Of a stretch of 64,000 nucleotides of DNA, positions 26,021-34,745 are shown piece after piece; the stretch's first letter is position 1, and every line of letters begins with the position of its first letter. Position numbers and translations under genes: made by a program. The notes under the pieces were generated by a model. It ran no database searches, was not told where the DNA came from, and worked only from the letters and a program-made list of their open reading frames with translations. The DNA lies in the NCBI GenBank assembly GCA_035575515.1, contig DATLXU010000074.1:24391-88390 (forward strand), written 5' to 3'. This stretch comes from DATLXU01 sp035575515. Its GTDB lineage: Bacteria > Acidobacteriota > Blastocatellia > UBA7656.

Positions 26021-27734
26021 GCCTTCGGTCTTCTGCTTTCTGCGGGTTGTATCCGGGTCCCCGCAGCGGGCGACCGGGCAACGCGCCGGTTTGTTTGCCT
26101 GCGAAGAGAACCATCTCGCCATTTACTATGACGTAGCGCATTCCAACTGATAAGCGATTTGGGTCTTCAAATGTTGCAACGTCGCGCACTTCTTTCGGAT
26201 CGAAGATGACGATGTCGGCGAAGTAGCCAGGCTTGAGCAATCCGCGATCCTGTAGATGGACTCGATTGGCAGCGAGAGAAGTCATTTTGCGAATGGCCTC
26301 TTCCAGCGTCAGCACTTTCTCATCGCGAACGTAGCGACCGAGTATACGCGTGAACGTGCCGAACGCGCGCGGGTGAGCTTTGCCTTCGGCGAGTGGTCCC
26401 GTCGTTGCTACTGCGCCGTAATCAACGCCGACGCTCACGAATGGCTGCTTCAGAGCAAGTTTCACATCGTCTTCGCTCATCAGAAAATATATAGCGCCAG
26501 TTTGCGCGTTGTCTGCGATGAGCAGGTCAAAGAGCGCGTCAATCTCATCGGGCTTTCCCATCATGCGGGCGACTTCTGAAATGCGCTTGCCTTCGAACTT
26601 CTTGAGGTCTTTGTTGAGGGTGTAATTGACAAGGATGCCCTCGCCGCCGCCCGCACCTAGATAAAAATTCTCCCAGTTATCTGATGGCTGACGCATCTCC
26701 TGTTTAAGTTTTTCGCGCGTTGCGGGGTCCTTCAATCGCTCAATGAATTTTGCTGTGCCTCCAGCATGCGCCCACGGCGGCACGCTCGCGCCGAGCGATG
26801 TCGCGCCTGCGACATAAGGATACTGGTCGGCGGTGATGTCTATGCCCTGAGCGCGGGCAGACTCTATCTTGGCGATGACATCGCTCATCTTTCCCCAATT
26901 AGGTTTTCCCGCCATCTTCAAATGAAATATCTCAACAGGTATGTTTGCCTCGCGGCCTATGCGAATCGCTTCATCGAGAGCCTTCATAATCGAATTACTT
27001 TCATTTCGCATGTGCGTGGCATAGACACCGCCGTAGCTGGAAGCGACTTTGGCAAGCTCAATCAGCTCTTCGGTCTTCGCGTAAAAAGCGGGCGCGTAAA
27101 CAAGCGAGGTGCTTAATCCGACGGCCCCCTCTTCCATCGCCTGCGCCACAAGTCTTCTCATCTGCTCAAGCTCAGCTCGAGTGGGCGCGCGATTCTCGTC
27201 GCCCAGAACATATTGGCGCACCTGCGTTGCTCCGACATAAGTAGCGAGGTTGATAGCCGCGCGGCTGCGTTCCAACCGCGCGAAGTATTCTCCGATCGTG
27301 CGGAAGTCAAGACTCAGGTTGTAGTGCTTGAGCTGCGGTTCCAGCTCTTTGAGGATGTAATCATTAAGCGGCGCTATTGATCCGCCTTCACCAGTTACTT
27401 CGGTAGTGATGCCCTGAAAGACCTTTGATTCTGCGCGCGGGTCAATCAATAGATTGAGTTCGGATTGACCGAGCATATCAATGAAGCCGGGCGCGACTAT
27501 CATGCCTGCGGCGTTGATGCGTCGCTTGGCGCGAGCCGGTCCCATGCGCCCGACCTTAACGATGCGGTCGCCGCGAATAGCAACGTCGCCGTAGAACCAC
27601 GGATTGCCCGTGCCGTCAACGATGCGCCCGTTCATTATGATTATGTCGTATGCCTCGACCTGCGCGTCAAGTCGCGGTGCATGGATTAGCGTCAAGATAG
27701 TTACAAGCGCGAGCGCGATTAGAATTCTTTTCAT
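26016..27734 (-). CDS. D-aminoacylase-like amidohydrolase with altered metal site, exported
   Basis: A 572-residue amidohydrolase with a signal peptide (MKRILIALALVTILTLIHAP, cleaved near LDAQ). The family pattern of N-acyl-D-amino-acid deacylases is clear (IIMNGRIVDGTGNPW, YATHMRNES with a metal His, VEIFHLKMAG with another, GTFTRILGRYVR, MTSLAANR). However the usual HxH after PGFID is absent (PGFIDMLGQSE), and the Cys ligand segment GNCG reads GEGG. The ATG at 27734 fits GGAGG 5 bases upstream; a longer frame from 27827 is unlikely. Substrates may be N-acyl-D-amino acids or D-residue peptides in the periplasm. The C-terminal tail is supplied by a repeat. Confidence 0.85.
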   Translation of the reverse strand: MKRILIALALVTILTLIHAPRLDAQVEAYDIIIMNGRIVDGTGNPWFYGDVAIRGDRIVKVGRMGPARAKRRINAAGMIVAPGFIDMLGQSELNLLIDPRAESKVFQGITTEVTGEGGSIAPLNDYILKELEPQLKHYNLSLDFRTIGEYFARLERSRAAINLATYVGATQVRQYVLGDENRAPTRAELEQMRRLVAQAMEEGAVGLSTSLVYAPAFYAKTEELIELAKVASSYGGVYATHMRNESNSIMKALDEAIRIGREANIPVEIFHLKMAGKPNWGKMSDVIAKIESARAQGIDITADQYPYVAGATSLGASVPPWAHAGGTAKFIERLKDPATREKLKQEMRQPSDNWENFYLGAGGGEGILVNYTLNKDLKKFEGKRISEVARMMGKPDEIDALFDLLIADNAQTGAIYFLMSEDDVKLALKQPFVSVGVDYGAVATTGPLAEGKAHPRAFGTFTRILGRYVRDEKVLTLEEAIRKMTSLAANRVHLQDRGLLKPGYFADIVIFDPKEVRDVATFEDPNRLSVGMRYVIVNGEMVLFAGKQTGALPGRPLRGPGYNPQKAEDRRQ

Positions 27735-27803
27735 CATCCCCTCCGATTTGCGAGGTAGCGCAAGCGACGGGCTTGAGCTACATTCAAACGCGCGGAGATT
27801 ATA

Positions 27804-28499
27804 GTGGCGCGGTCTGAAAGAGTTCAACGGTTACTCCTTACAATCGGCCTATTGGTATCGGCCTTGCTGCTCATTCGCTTTGCGATTGATTTCAGCGCGG
27901 AGATGCCTGCCTTGCTCTCAATGTCGTTCTGGCTTCTTGTCGGAGCCTCCCTTTGTGTTGTATTCGCCAATTTATATTGGCCCGCGAAGAATGTGGAGGC
28001 ATGGCGGCCAACCTTGATAGCCCGATTGCTTGTTGCATCAATTCCGATTGGATTTCTTGCTTCGTCGCTTGACTGCACAGGCTTGAGCGCGCAGGGCTGC
28101 ACGCCGTTCTGCACGTTTATAAAGATCGTGTGGGTTCCCATTATCGCAATTACCTGCGCTATTTTTCTTTTCGTCACCCATGGGGCATTTGCTCTTATTG
28201 ATTCGACAAGAAAGCGAGTGACCATTGCCGGCGATACTTTGCGGCTTGCTTTGACTTTGATGATCTTTGTTCCGCTCGTGCCGCACTGTGTTTGCTACAA
28301 TGTTGGAAACGGATGGTGGATAGATCGTATAGGAGCAAGCCCAGTTTGTTACGCGTGGGGCTTTTCGTCGAGCGTGATCGCTTTGAGCGCGTTGCAGCGC
28401 GGTGCGCGACTTAGGCTTTCACTCTTTGTTTGTTCAGCAATAATATGCGGATCGCTTGCATTTTTCTTAGGACATCACTACCTGCACATACCTTGGTGA
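27804..28499 (+). CDS. Small polytopic membrane protein of unknown function
   Basis: Not recognised. The 231 residues contain about six hydrophobic segments (first at 9-27, then near 38-56, 73-90, 107-127, 145-163, 185-225). Several Cys are present, including a CTGLSAQGCTPFC cluster between segments and VPHCVCYNVGNGWW later, which could form disulphides on the periplasmic face. The GTG start at 27804 has GGAG 7 bases upstream. It is divergent from the D-aminoacylase-like gene, with overlapping upstream regions. Confidence 0.65.
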   Translation: MARSERVQRLLLTIGLLVSALLLIRFAIDFSAEMPALLSMSFWLLVGASLCVVFANLYWPAKNVEAWRPTLIARLLVASIPIGFLASSLDCTGLSAQGCTPFCTFIKIVWVPIIAITCAIFLFVTHGAFALIDSTRKRVTIAGDTLRLALTLMIFVPLVPHCVCYNVGNGWWIDRIGASPVCYAWGFSSSVIALSALQRGARLRLSLFVCSAIICGSLAFFLGHHYLHIPW

Positions 28500-28532
28500 G
28501 TAATTTCTCGGAGATTGAGTTACTTTGAAATA

Positions 28533-28774
28533 CTACCGTTTTTCGCGTTCAATGAGGACTCGGAATCTGGCTCGCGTTAAGTAGTGCCTTTCAGTGTTTA
28601 CCTGATGGATGTAAGCGTCTTTCTTGCTGAGGTTATCCTGCATCCACATTCTCATTACTTCCTGTCGACGGGTTTACAGTGTACTTGCAGGCCATCGCGT
28701 TGCGCTCTATCTTTGCTAAATGCATTGAGCGATTTTTCTGTACCACATCTTGGACACCGCTTCTTTCTTTTCAT
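28533..28774 (-). pseudogene. Frameshifted small zinc-ribbon protein gene
   Basis: The minus strand reads MKRKKRCPRCGTEKSLNAFS, then a stretch ending LQVHCKP, stopping at TAA (28655-28657) after 39 residues. The other frame continues without break (RQEVMRMWMQDNLSKKDAYI and on) to TAG at 28533-28535. The first part looks like CxxC...CxxC zinc ribbons found in endonuclease-VII-like and related small proteins, whose next residue after CKP would be the fourth Cys. One missing base in the CCCGTCGAC segment explains both the lost Cys and the shift. The stop and an ATG overlap as TAATG, so separate coupled translation is possible, but a decayed gene of about 80 codons is the simpler reading. Confidence 0.6.
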
Positions 28775-28848
28775 AAGCTTCTTCGCTTAACAGAGAAGGC
28801 AAGCTCTGTGGAGCAAACTCGGTTTCAGAAAAAAAGAAGGAAATGGTA

Positions 28849-28922
28849 TACCGCTAACGGGACTCGAACCCGTAATCTCTGCCTTGAGAGGGCAGCGTGT
28901 TAACCACTTACACTATAGCGGC
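28849..28922 (-). tRNA. tRNA-Glu (anticodon CTC)
   Basis: On the minus strand a 74-base cloverleaf runs from GCCGCTA to TAGCGGT plus discriminator A. The anticodon arm is CTGCC-CTCTCAA-GGCAG, giving anticodon CTC, and the T-arm reads ACGGG-TTCGAGT-CCCGT. CCA is not encoded. It stands alone between a decayed gene and the cobalamin riboswitch. Confidence 0.95.
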
Positions 28923-29037
28923 ATAATCAAGAGCTATGCTTCGCCTATGGGATGGCGAAGTTTTAGTATACACATCACTCATCGTTCTCGCAACTTTTTC
29001 GTTATAGAGTTTGGAAAGTCAAACGCATTTGTTCGAT

Positions 29038-29066
29038 TTGACTGTGCGATGCTCGAATGCTACCCT
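29038..29066 (+). promoter_or_regulatory. Candidate promoter for the btu riboswitch transcript
   Basis: TTGACT (29038-29043) and TACCCT (29061-29066) are separated by 17 bases and would start RNA near 29073, just before the cobalamin aptamer. The -35 is 5/6 to consensus, the -10 only 3/6. Confidence 0.35.
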
Positions 29067-29091
29067 CCTCATTCTGAGCATTGTTCTTTGG

Positions 29092-29310
29092 ACAGGTTCA
29101 TAACAGCTTCGGGTGCCCCAATCAAATGGGGAGAATAGGGAAGCGGGTGAGAATCCCGCACGGTCCCGCCACTGTGATGCTTATCGAAGCTGCCGACTAC
29201 AGTGCCACTGGTTCGATTATCGGGAAGGCCGTCGGCGGCGAGGCGCGCAAGTGAAACAATGCGCGCCCGCGAGGCTAAGTCAGGAGACCTGCCCGTGGCA
29301 GCCAGCGAGC
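29092..29310 (+). promoter_or_regulatory. Cobalamin (adenosylcobalamin-class) riboswitch aptamer
   Basis: The conserved parts appear in order: GGTGCCC near 29112, GGGAAGCGGGTGAGAATCCC at 29138 onward, CGGTCCCGCCACTGTGAT, and the B12 box AGTCAGGAGACCTGCC at 29279-29294. It is followed by an intrinsic terminator and a complete vitamin B12 uptake operon, exactly the expected regulon. B12 binding should favour termination and shut off uptake. Boundaries are approximate. Confidence 0.95.
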
Positions 29311-29361
29311 CGATTGCCCTTCGCGCGAAAGGGGCGGCGCGCGGGAGCATTCCGAAACCAG

Positions 29362-29406
29362 GCTCCTGCCCGACCCTTCGACTAAGGGGTCGGCAGGAGC
29401 TTTTCT
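29362..29406 (+). terminator. Riboswitch expression-platform terminator
   Basis: GCTCCTGCC plus GACCC (29362-29376) pairs with GGGTC plus GGCAGGAGC (29387-29400), one C bulged, and runs into TTTTCT. The 14-bp stem directly follows the cobalamin aptamer and precedes btuF, so it is the likely ligand-controlled terminator. Confidence 0.85.
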
Positions 29407-29455
29407 ATTGTCTGCGCCATCTCAAAAAAATGATCTCTTTCGCCGTGACTGGCTC

Positions 29456-30346
29456 GTGGCGCGTCACTATTTTTTAGCCCGGCTTACGACATTACTTGTT
29501 CTTTGTTTTGCGCTGTGCTTCACGCTCGCCTGCGCGACCAATTCACCGACAACTACGAACGCGCGAACCGTCAAAGATGAACTCAACCGCTCAATCCGCG
29601 TGCCGATTCATCCGCAGAGAATTGTGTCGCTCGCTCCTTCTATAACAGAAACTATTTTCGCACTCGGCGCAGGAGACCGAGTCGTTGGCGTGACGACTTT
29701 CTGCGATTACCCGCCCGAAGCAATAACGAAAGAGAAGATCGGAGACACCGTAAGACCGAACATCGAAAAGATAATCGCGCTCAAGCCCGACCTCGTCATC
29801 GTTTCTACGTCAAGCCAGCTAGAGCAGGTTGTCGCAAACCTCGGCGCGCTCGGCATCCCTGTTTACGTTAGCAACCCGCGCAATCTCGATGGGGTCCTTT
29901 CATCGATAAACGGAATAGGCGAGCTTATAGGCGAGCAAGCGCGAGCAAGCGAATTGACCGCAAATCTTCGCGCGCGAATCGAAGCCGTTAAACAAATCAC
30001 TGGATCGGAGAGCCGCCCACGCGTCCTATTCATACTCGGAACAGAACCTTTGATAACAGTCGGTGGCGGCACATTCATTGACGACCTGATCGCCCGCGCC
30101 GGAGGCCTGTCTATTTCATCCGACGCCGGAGGCGAATATCCGCAGTACAGCCTTGAGACCGCTGTAGCAAAACAACCAGAAGTGATTTTCATATCGAGCG
30201 GCGTAGAGCTTCCCGCGCGGCTGAAGCAGACACCAGCCGCCGAAGCCGGTCGCGTCTATCGCCTTGACGACAATCTTGTGCTGCGACCAGGCCCTCGCGT
30301 CGTCGACGGCCTGGAGCAGATGGCTGCCCGAATCAGACAGCATTGA
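29456..30346 (+). CDS. btuF: Vitamin B12 ABC transporter substrate-binding lipoprotein
   Basis: A class III periplasmic binding protein (296 residues) with a lipoprotein signal peptide ending LACA (Cys at 26). The body shows RIVSLAPSITETIFALGAGD, VGVTTFCDYP, LKPDLVIVS and FIDDLIARAGG, typical of BtuF/FepB-type proteins that hand cobalamin to BtuCD. No ATG is available; GTG 29456 is preferred because it gives a normal-length signal peptide, while TTG 29408 abuts the terminator T-run. Its stop overlaps btuC as TGATG. Assignment to B12 rather than iron rests on the riboswitch and operon. Confidence 0.9.
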   Translation: MARHYFLARLTTLLVLCFALCFTLACATNSPTTTNARTVKDELNRSIRVPIHPQRIVSLAPSITETIFALGAGDRVVGVTTFCDYPPEAITKEKIGDTVRPNIEKIIALKPDLVIVSTSSQLEQVVANLGALGIPVYVSNPRNLDGVLSSINGIGELIGEQARASELTANLRARIEAVKQITGSESRPRVLFILGTEPLITVGGGTFIDDLIARAGGLSISSDAGGEYPQYSLETAVAKQPEVIFISSGVELPARLKQTPAAEAGRVYRLDDNLVLRPGPRVVDGLEQMAARIRQH

Positions 30347-31467
30347 TGGAAAGGCAAAAAGCAAAAAGCAAAATGCAAAACGCAAAAGGCGCGGCTGCCG
30401 CTTCATCGCCTGATAGCCTTCGACCACCCTTTCCTTTCCACCAATCGTCGTCCGGCTCATCGCGGCTCACATCGAAAAGGTTAATCGTCACGCTCGCCGC
30501 GCTCTTTGCTCTGTTAATCCTCATCGCGGCGGTTGCTACTGCGATTGGCAGCGAAAAAGTTGATGTCTTGTCAGTCCTCAGAATCATTTCGTCGCGGATG
30601 ACAGGCACCGTCGCAGACGTGCCCGCAGAGCAGGCGATCATCATCGCAGATATTCGATTGCCGCGCGTGCTGATGGCAGTTGTGGTCGGCGCAGCTCTAG
30701 CTGTTGCGGGTGCGGCTTATCAGGCTCTGCTCAGAAACCCGCTCGCGGACCCTGCCATTCTCGGAGTTTCGAGCGGAGCAGCGCTCGGCGCAATTGTCGC
30801 GACAGTCTTTGCCGAGTCTTTGCCCGTGAGTCGCCCCGTTGCTGCTTTCATCGGCGCGCTTGCAACCATCGCGGTTGTTTATGCGCTCGGACAGAGTCGC
30901 CATCGAGGCGGGTCGGAAAGGCTGATACTCGCAGGCGTGATAGTCAACGCGCTTTTGTCATCAATAGTAATCTTCATGGTTACTACTGCGGCAGGCTCTC
31001 GACAGCGCAGCGTCCTGTCATGGTTGATTGGCGATCTAGGCGGCGAGACAAGTCTTCTTCCAATTGTCGCGTTGCTGATAGCAACCGGTATTGCAGCGAT
31101 TCTATTAAACGCGCGCAGCTTGAATCTTTTGATGACAGGCGAAGAAGATGCGCTCGCGCTCGGCGTTGAAGTCGGTCGCGTGAAGCTTGCCGTTTATCTC
31201 GCCGCTTCATTAATAACCGGCGCGGCTGTTGCTGTGAGCGGTGCGATTGGATTTGTAGGATTAATCATCCCGCACGCCGTAAGGCTTGCGGGCGGAAGCG
31301 ACAACAGGCTCGTAGTTCCCGCTTCGGCGCTCGTCGGCGGAGCGTTCCTTGTGCTCGCGGACACTATTGCGCGCACGGCCATCGCTCCGCGCGAGTTGCA
31401 CATCGGCGTGATAACTTCGATGGTCGGCGCGCCCGTGTTCATCTACCTGTTGCGAAGAACGAGCTAG
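30346..31467 (+). CDS. btuC: Vitamin B12 ABC transporter permease
   Basis: A FecCD-family permease of 373 residues with about ten membrane helices. Diagnostic stretches are RLPRVLMAVVVGAALAVAGA, NPLADPAILGVSSGAALGAI and IGFVGLIIPHAVRL. The first ~45 residues are unusual: polar and repetitive (QKAKSKMQNAKGAAAASS), encoded by an AAAAGCAAAA-like repeat, and not part of the family's fold. The ATG at 30346 overlaps the btuF stop (TGATG); an internal ATG at 30376 is an alternative. The true N-terminus may therefore be shorter. Confidence 0.92.
   Translation: MERQKAKSKMQNAKGAAAASSPDSLRPPFPFHQSSSGSSRLTSKRLIVTLAALFALLILIAAVATAIGSEKVDVLSVLRIISSRMTGTVADVPAEQAIIIADIRLPRVLMAVVVGAALAVAGAAYQALLRNPLADPAILGVSSGAALGAIVATVFAESLPVSRPVAAFIGALATIAVVYALGQSRHRGGSERLILAGVIVNALLSSIVIFMVTTAAGSRQRSVLSWLIGDLGGETSLLPIVALLIATGIAAILLNARSLNLLMTGEEDALALGVEVGRVKLAVYLAASLITGAAVAVSGAIGFVGLIIPHAVRLAGGSDNRLVVPASALVGGAFLVLADTIARTAIAPRELHIGVITSMVGAPVFIYLLRRTS
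30351..30390. repeat. Short A-rich repeat (GCAAAA units) within the btuC 5' end
   Basis: Tandem imperfect units of the type GCAAAAA/TGCAAAA/CGCAAAA run through the first codons of btuC (five units). Such arrays are common as intergenic repeats; here the array is translated. Confidence 0.5.
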
Positions 31468-31471
31468 GAGA

Positions 31472-31554
31472 AAGATGAAGGATGAAAAGAAACATTGAAG
31501 GCTGCACCCCGAACTAAAGTTCGGGAGTTGAAATGCCTTTCATCCTTCATCCTT
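31472..31554. repeat. Nested palindromic repeat between btuC and btuD
   Basis: Outer arms AAGATGAAGGATGAAA (31472-31487) and TTTCATCCTTCATCCTT (31538-31554) match with one extra base; inside is a perfect CCCGAACT/AGTTCGGG hairpin (31508-31515, 31518-31525). It fills the whole gap between the two genes. Two hairpins in one element fit a REP-like mobile palindrome; it could also affect mRNA stability. Confidence 0.75.
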
Positions 31555-31560
31555 ACAAAG

Positions 31561-32364
31561 ATGCTACAGGCGAGAGACATACGATTCAGTTATTCGGGGC
31601 CGGTGCTCAAGGGAGTTTCCTTGGATGTTGGCGGCGGAGAATTGCTTTGCGTGCTTGGGCCTAACGGTTCGGGAAAGAGCACACTGCTGAAGATAATCGT
31701 CGGGATTCTCGATCCGGAATCGGGCGCGGTGTCAATCGCCGGGCGCGAGCTTTCTTCTATCAAAAGGCGCGAGCGAGCGCAACTTGTCGGTTACGTCGCG
31801 CAGGAATCTGTGGTGAGGTTCCCGCTCACGGCGCTTGAGTTCGTGCTGCAAGGGCGATTTGCGCAGGGACGACTCCTTGGCTTTGAAAGCGAGCGCGACC
31901 TTAGGGAAGCCGAATGGGCAATGCGGATGACGGAGACAGTTAGATTCGCATCGAGACTGGTTTCGGAGTTGTCGGGCGGCGAACGGCAACGAGTAATGCT
32001 CGCTCGCGCGATTGCCTCGCGCCCACGATTGCTCGTGCTCGATGAACCCGTCGCGAATCTTGATGTGTCTCATCAGGTGAAGATGCTCGATCTGGTCAGG
32101 CGGCTCACAATTGATGAATCCTTGTCCGCAATAGTTGTAACGCACGAGTTGAATCTCGCGGCTGAGTTCGCCTCCCGCGTGCTGCTATTGAAGTCGGGCG
32201 AAGTCGTGGCCTGCGGCGCTCCCCGCGAGGTTATGACTGAAGCTAACCTCGAAACGGTGTTCGACGCGCAGTTGCTCGTTGACGAGAACCCTTCAAGCGG
32301 CGCGCCGCGAATAACTCTAATCAATCCTCAAATCTCAGCAATCAGTCGGCAGGTCAAAGGCTGA
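31561..32364 (+). CDS. btuD: Vitamin B12 ABC transporter ATPase
   Basis: A 267-residue ABC ATPase: Walker A GPNGSGKST, Q-loop in YVAQESVV, signature LSGGERQR, Walker B LLVLDEP followed by VANLD, and switch His in VVTHELN. It energises uptake through BtuC. The ATG at 31561 begins at the usual family position (MLQARDIRFSYSG); the frame is open further upstream, through the palindromic repeat, but that part is not expected to be translated. There is no strong ribosome site at the ATG, so coupling to btuC may matter. It overlaps the stop/start region of btuB. Confidence 0.93.
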   Translation: MLQARDIRFSYSGPVLKGVSLDVGGGELLCVLGPNGSGKSTLLKIIVGILDPESGAVSIAGRELSSIKRRERAQLVGYVAQESVVRFPLTALEFVLQGRFAQGRLLGFESERDLREAEWAMRMTETVRFASRLVSELSGGERQRVMLARAIASRPRLLVLDEPVANLDVSHQVKMLDLVRRLTIDESLSAIVVTHELNLAAEFASRVLLLKSGEVVACGAPREVMTEANLETVFDAQLLVDENPSSGAPRITLINPQISAISRQVKG

Positions 32365-32381
32365 TGCTTAAGGAGAAACTG

Positions 32382-34745
32382 ATGCTAAGAAAGTACTCGA
32401 TTGTTAGCGTTTTGATTTATCTAATCGCTATTGTGTTCTTGTCTGCGACTTCAATGGCTCAGACTGAGCGGACTCGTGTTCAAGGGACCGTAACCGACCC
32501 GTCGGGAGAAAGAGTAGCCGGTGCGCGCGTGTTGCTGAGAGATGCGGCTGGCCTGGTTGTTTATCAAACCTACTCAGACAGCGAAGGCCGCTTCGTGTTT
32601 CCTGAAGTAGAGAAAGGCCGCTATAGGCTCACTGTCGAAGCTGCGGGATTCGCGCAGGCAGGGAAGCCTATGATTGACTTGAGTGACATTGAAAAGACAC
32701 CTGCTCAGCCTATCGTCGTCAACGTTAGACTTGACGTGGCGGCAATATCGGATCAGATAGTGGTTACAGCGACTCGCACGGAGTCAGCGACAGTGCAGCT
32801 TGGCGGTTCGATAACGGTAATAACCGGTGACGAAATCGAACGCGCGCATCAGTCGCTCGTCTCTGAGTCGTTGCGCGTGATACCGGGCCTGACTGTAGCG
32901 CAGACGGGCGGGCGAGGCGGACTCACTTCAATCTTTTCGCGCGGCGGCGAATCCGACTACAACAAAGTCCTTATAGACGGTGTGCCGGTAAATGCGGCTG
33001 GCGGCTTATTCGATTTCGGGTCGCTCACAACGGAAAACCTTGAGCGAATAGAAGTGGCGCGCGGGCCGCAAAGCGCGCTCTTTGGCTCAGATGCGATGAC
33101 GAGTGTTATTCAGCTATTGACGCGGCGCGGCTCAACCCCCACACCTGAGTTTGAAATGACTGGAGAAGGCGGCAGCTTCGATTTTCATCGCGAGACAGCG
33201 CGCTTGTCAGGGCTTGCAGGGCCATTCGATTATTCCGCCAGCTTCGGATTTCAATCAACAGACGGGCGATTTCAAAACAGCAATTACATCAATCGCTCGG
33301 CTTCCTTAAGTCTTGGTTATCGTTTCTCAGATAACGCTGACGCGCGCGTGACGGCACGCTCAAACAACAACACGCTCGGCGTGCCCGGCCCGACCGCCGC
33401 TTTGTTTGCCGACCCGGACCAACGACAGCGACATCACGACGTTGCGCTGTCGTCTGCATTCAATTTCAGAGCGCCAGAGCGATGGCATCAATCAGCGCGT
33501 CTCATCTATTCCGAGTTCGACACGCACAACTTTGATCGCGCGGCGCAAGACCTGACACGCCCCGACAGGCCGCCGCTCGGCGCGGGCGCGTTCGGCCCTG
33601 ATTTCGCTTTCTCGTTTCGCAATCACCAGAAGCGCGCAGGCTTTCAGTATCAAAGCGTCGCTGCGATTTTTTCGTCAAACGTCGTAACAGCAGGGGTTGA
33701 TTTTGAGCGCGAGTCGGCTGTGTTTACTGATGATTTCAGCCGCGTTTCGCCCGCGCGCAACAATCTTGGAGTTTACATTCAAGATCAATTCGCGTGGCGC
33801 GAGCGATTGTTTGCTACGGCAGGCATTCGCGTCGAGCGTAATTCTGGCCGCGTGCCTGATGATCTGAGAGCCGCTCTTTTGTCTCTGGGATCAATCGCAC
33901 CCGCAGGCGAGGCTGGATTTGGCACAACGGCGAATCCGAAGCTCGCGGTTTCATTTCTTGCTCATGGTCATCGCGAACGAACCACCTTCGGAGCGACGCG
34001 CCTGAAAGCCAGTTTCGGAACAGGAATCAAAGAGCCGCAGCTTGACGAAGCATTCAGCCCGAACATCTTCTTCCTTGGAAACCCTGCTCTCAATCCCGAA
34101 CGTTCGATCAGCTTTGAGGTTGGCGCGGTACAAGAGTTCGCGTCGCGCCGCGCGAGCGTCGAGATCACTTACTTCGACAACCGCTTCCGAGATTTGATTG
34201 TTTTTGTATCCGACCCGATTACGTTTGGGCCGATCAAGCTTGCGGACGGAAGGCTCACAAATTTTATAAATCAGGATCGCGCGTCTGCCAGAGGGCTGGA
34301 GATGGTTGCGGCGACCCGTCCTGTCAGGCAACTTCGCGCCTCAGCGAGTTATACCTTTTTGCGTTCGCGCCTTGAACGCGCTGATGGCTCAAGCGCGCTG
34401 GAAGTCGGGTTGCCGCTGCTGCGCAGACCCACGCACTCAGGCTCGATTGAATTGAGCTGGGTCGCCGAGCGGTTCGACATCAGCGTTGACGGAACATTCC
34501 TTGGAAGGCGGCGCGATTTTGACCCTGTGACTTTCGCGAGGTTTGATGCAACGAGCAAGCCGATCTTTAATGATGGCTATGCGAGGCTGAACGCTTCAGG
34601 CTCGTATCACTTCAACAACAGAATCACAGCGTTTGCTCGCGTGGAGAACTTCTTGAATCGAGACTATCAGGAAATTCTAGGTTTTCCGGCTTACCGTTTG
34701 AACTTCAGCGCAGGGCTTCGATTAAGACTTGGAGGCGGGAAATGA
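32382..34745 (+). CDS. btuB: BtuB-like TonB-dependent cobalamin receptor
   Basis: An outer-membrane receptor of 787 residues. Following a signal peptide (ending SMAQ) comes a carboxypeptidase-regulatory-like domain (about 28-115; VQGTVTDPSGERVAGARVLL), then the plug (about 125-245; IVVTATRTESATVQLGGSIT, RGGESDYNKVLIDGVPVN, ARGPQSALFGSDAM as in BtuB), and a beta-barrel. The ATG at 32382 has AAGGAG 6 bases upstream; ATG 32364 overlapping the btuD stop is an alternative. Position at the end of a riboswitch-controlled btu operon makes B12 the expected ligand. The added N-terminal beta domain is not found in E. coli BtuB. Confidence 0.92.
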   Translation: MLRKYSIVSVLIYLIAIVFLSATSMAQTERTRVQGTVTDPSGERVAGARVLLRDAAGLVVYQTYSDSEGRFVFPEVEKGRYRLTVEAAGFAQAGKPMIDLSDIEKTPAQPIVVNVRLDVAAISDQIVVTATRTESATVQLGGSITVITGDEIERAHQSLVSESLRVIPGLTVAQTGGRGGLTSIFSRGGESDYNKVLIDGVPVNAAGGLFDFGSLTTENLERIEVARGPQSALFGSDAMTSVIQLLTRRGSTPTPEFEMTGEGGSFDFHRETARLSGLAGPFDYSASFGFQSTDGRFQNSNYINRSASLSLGYRFSDNADARVTARSNNNTLGVPGPTAALFADPDQRQRHHDVALSSAFNFRAPERWHQSARLIYSEFDTHNFDRAAQDLTRPDRPPLGAGAFGPDFAFSFRNHQKRAGFQYQSVAAIFSSNVVTAGVDFERESAVFTDDFSRVSPARNNLGVYIQDQFAWRERLFATAGIRVERNSGRVPDDLRAALLSLGSIAPAGEAGFGTTANPKLAVSFLAHGHRERTTFGATRLKASFGTGIKEPQLDEAFSPNIFFLGNPALNPERSISFEVGAVQEFASRRASVEITYFDNRFRDLIVFVSDPITFGPIKLADGRLTNFINQDRASARGLEMVAATRPVRQLRASASYTFLRSRLERADGSSALEVGLPLLRRPTHSGSIELSWVAERFDISVDGTFLGRRRDFDPVTFARFDATSKPIFNDGYARLNASGSYHFNNRITAFARVENFLNRDYQEILGFPAYRLNFSAGLRLRLGGGK

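Noticed and set aside
28584..28790. Plus-strand frame of 68 codons before the tRNA
   Set aside because: It is the antisense of the decayed zinc-ribbon gene and has no family resemblance or ribosome site.
30490..30780. Possibility that btuF-C-D transports iron siderophores
   Set aside because: The family cannot separate the two, but the cobalamin riboswitch and BtuB-like receptor in the same operon favour B12.
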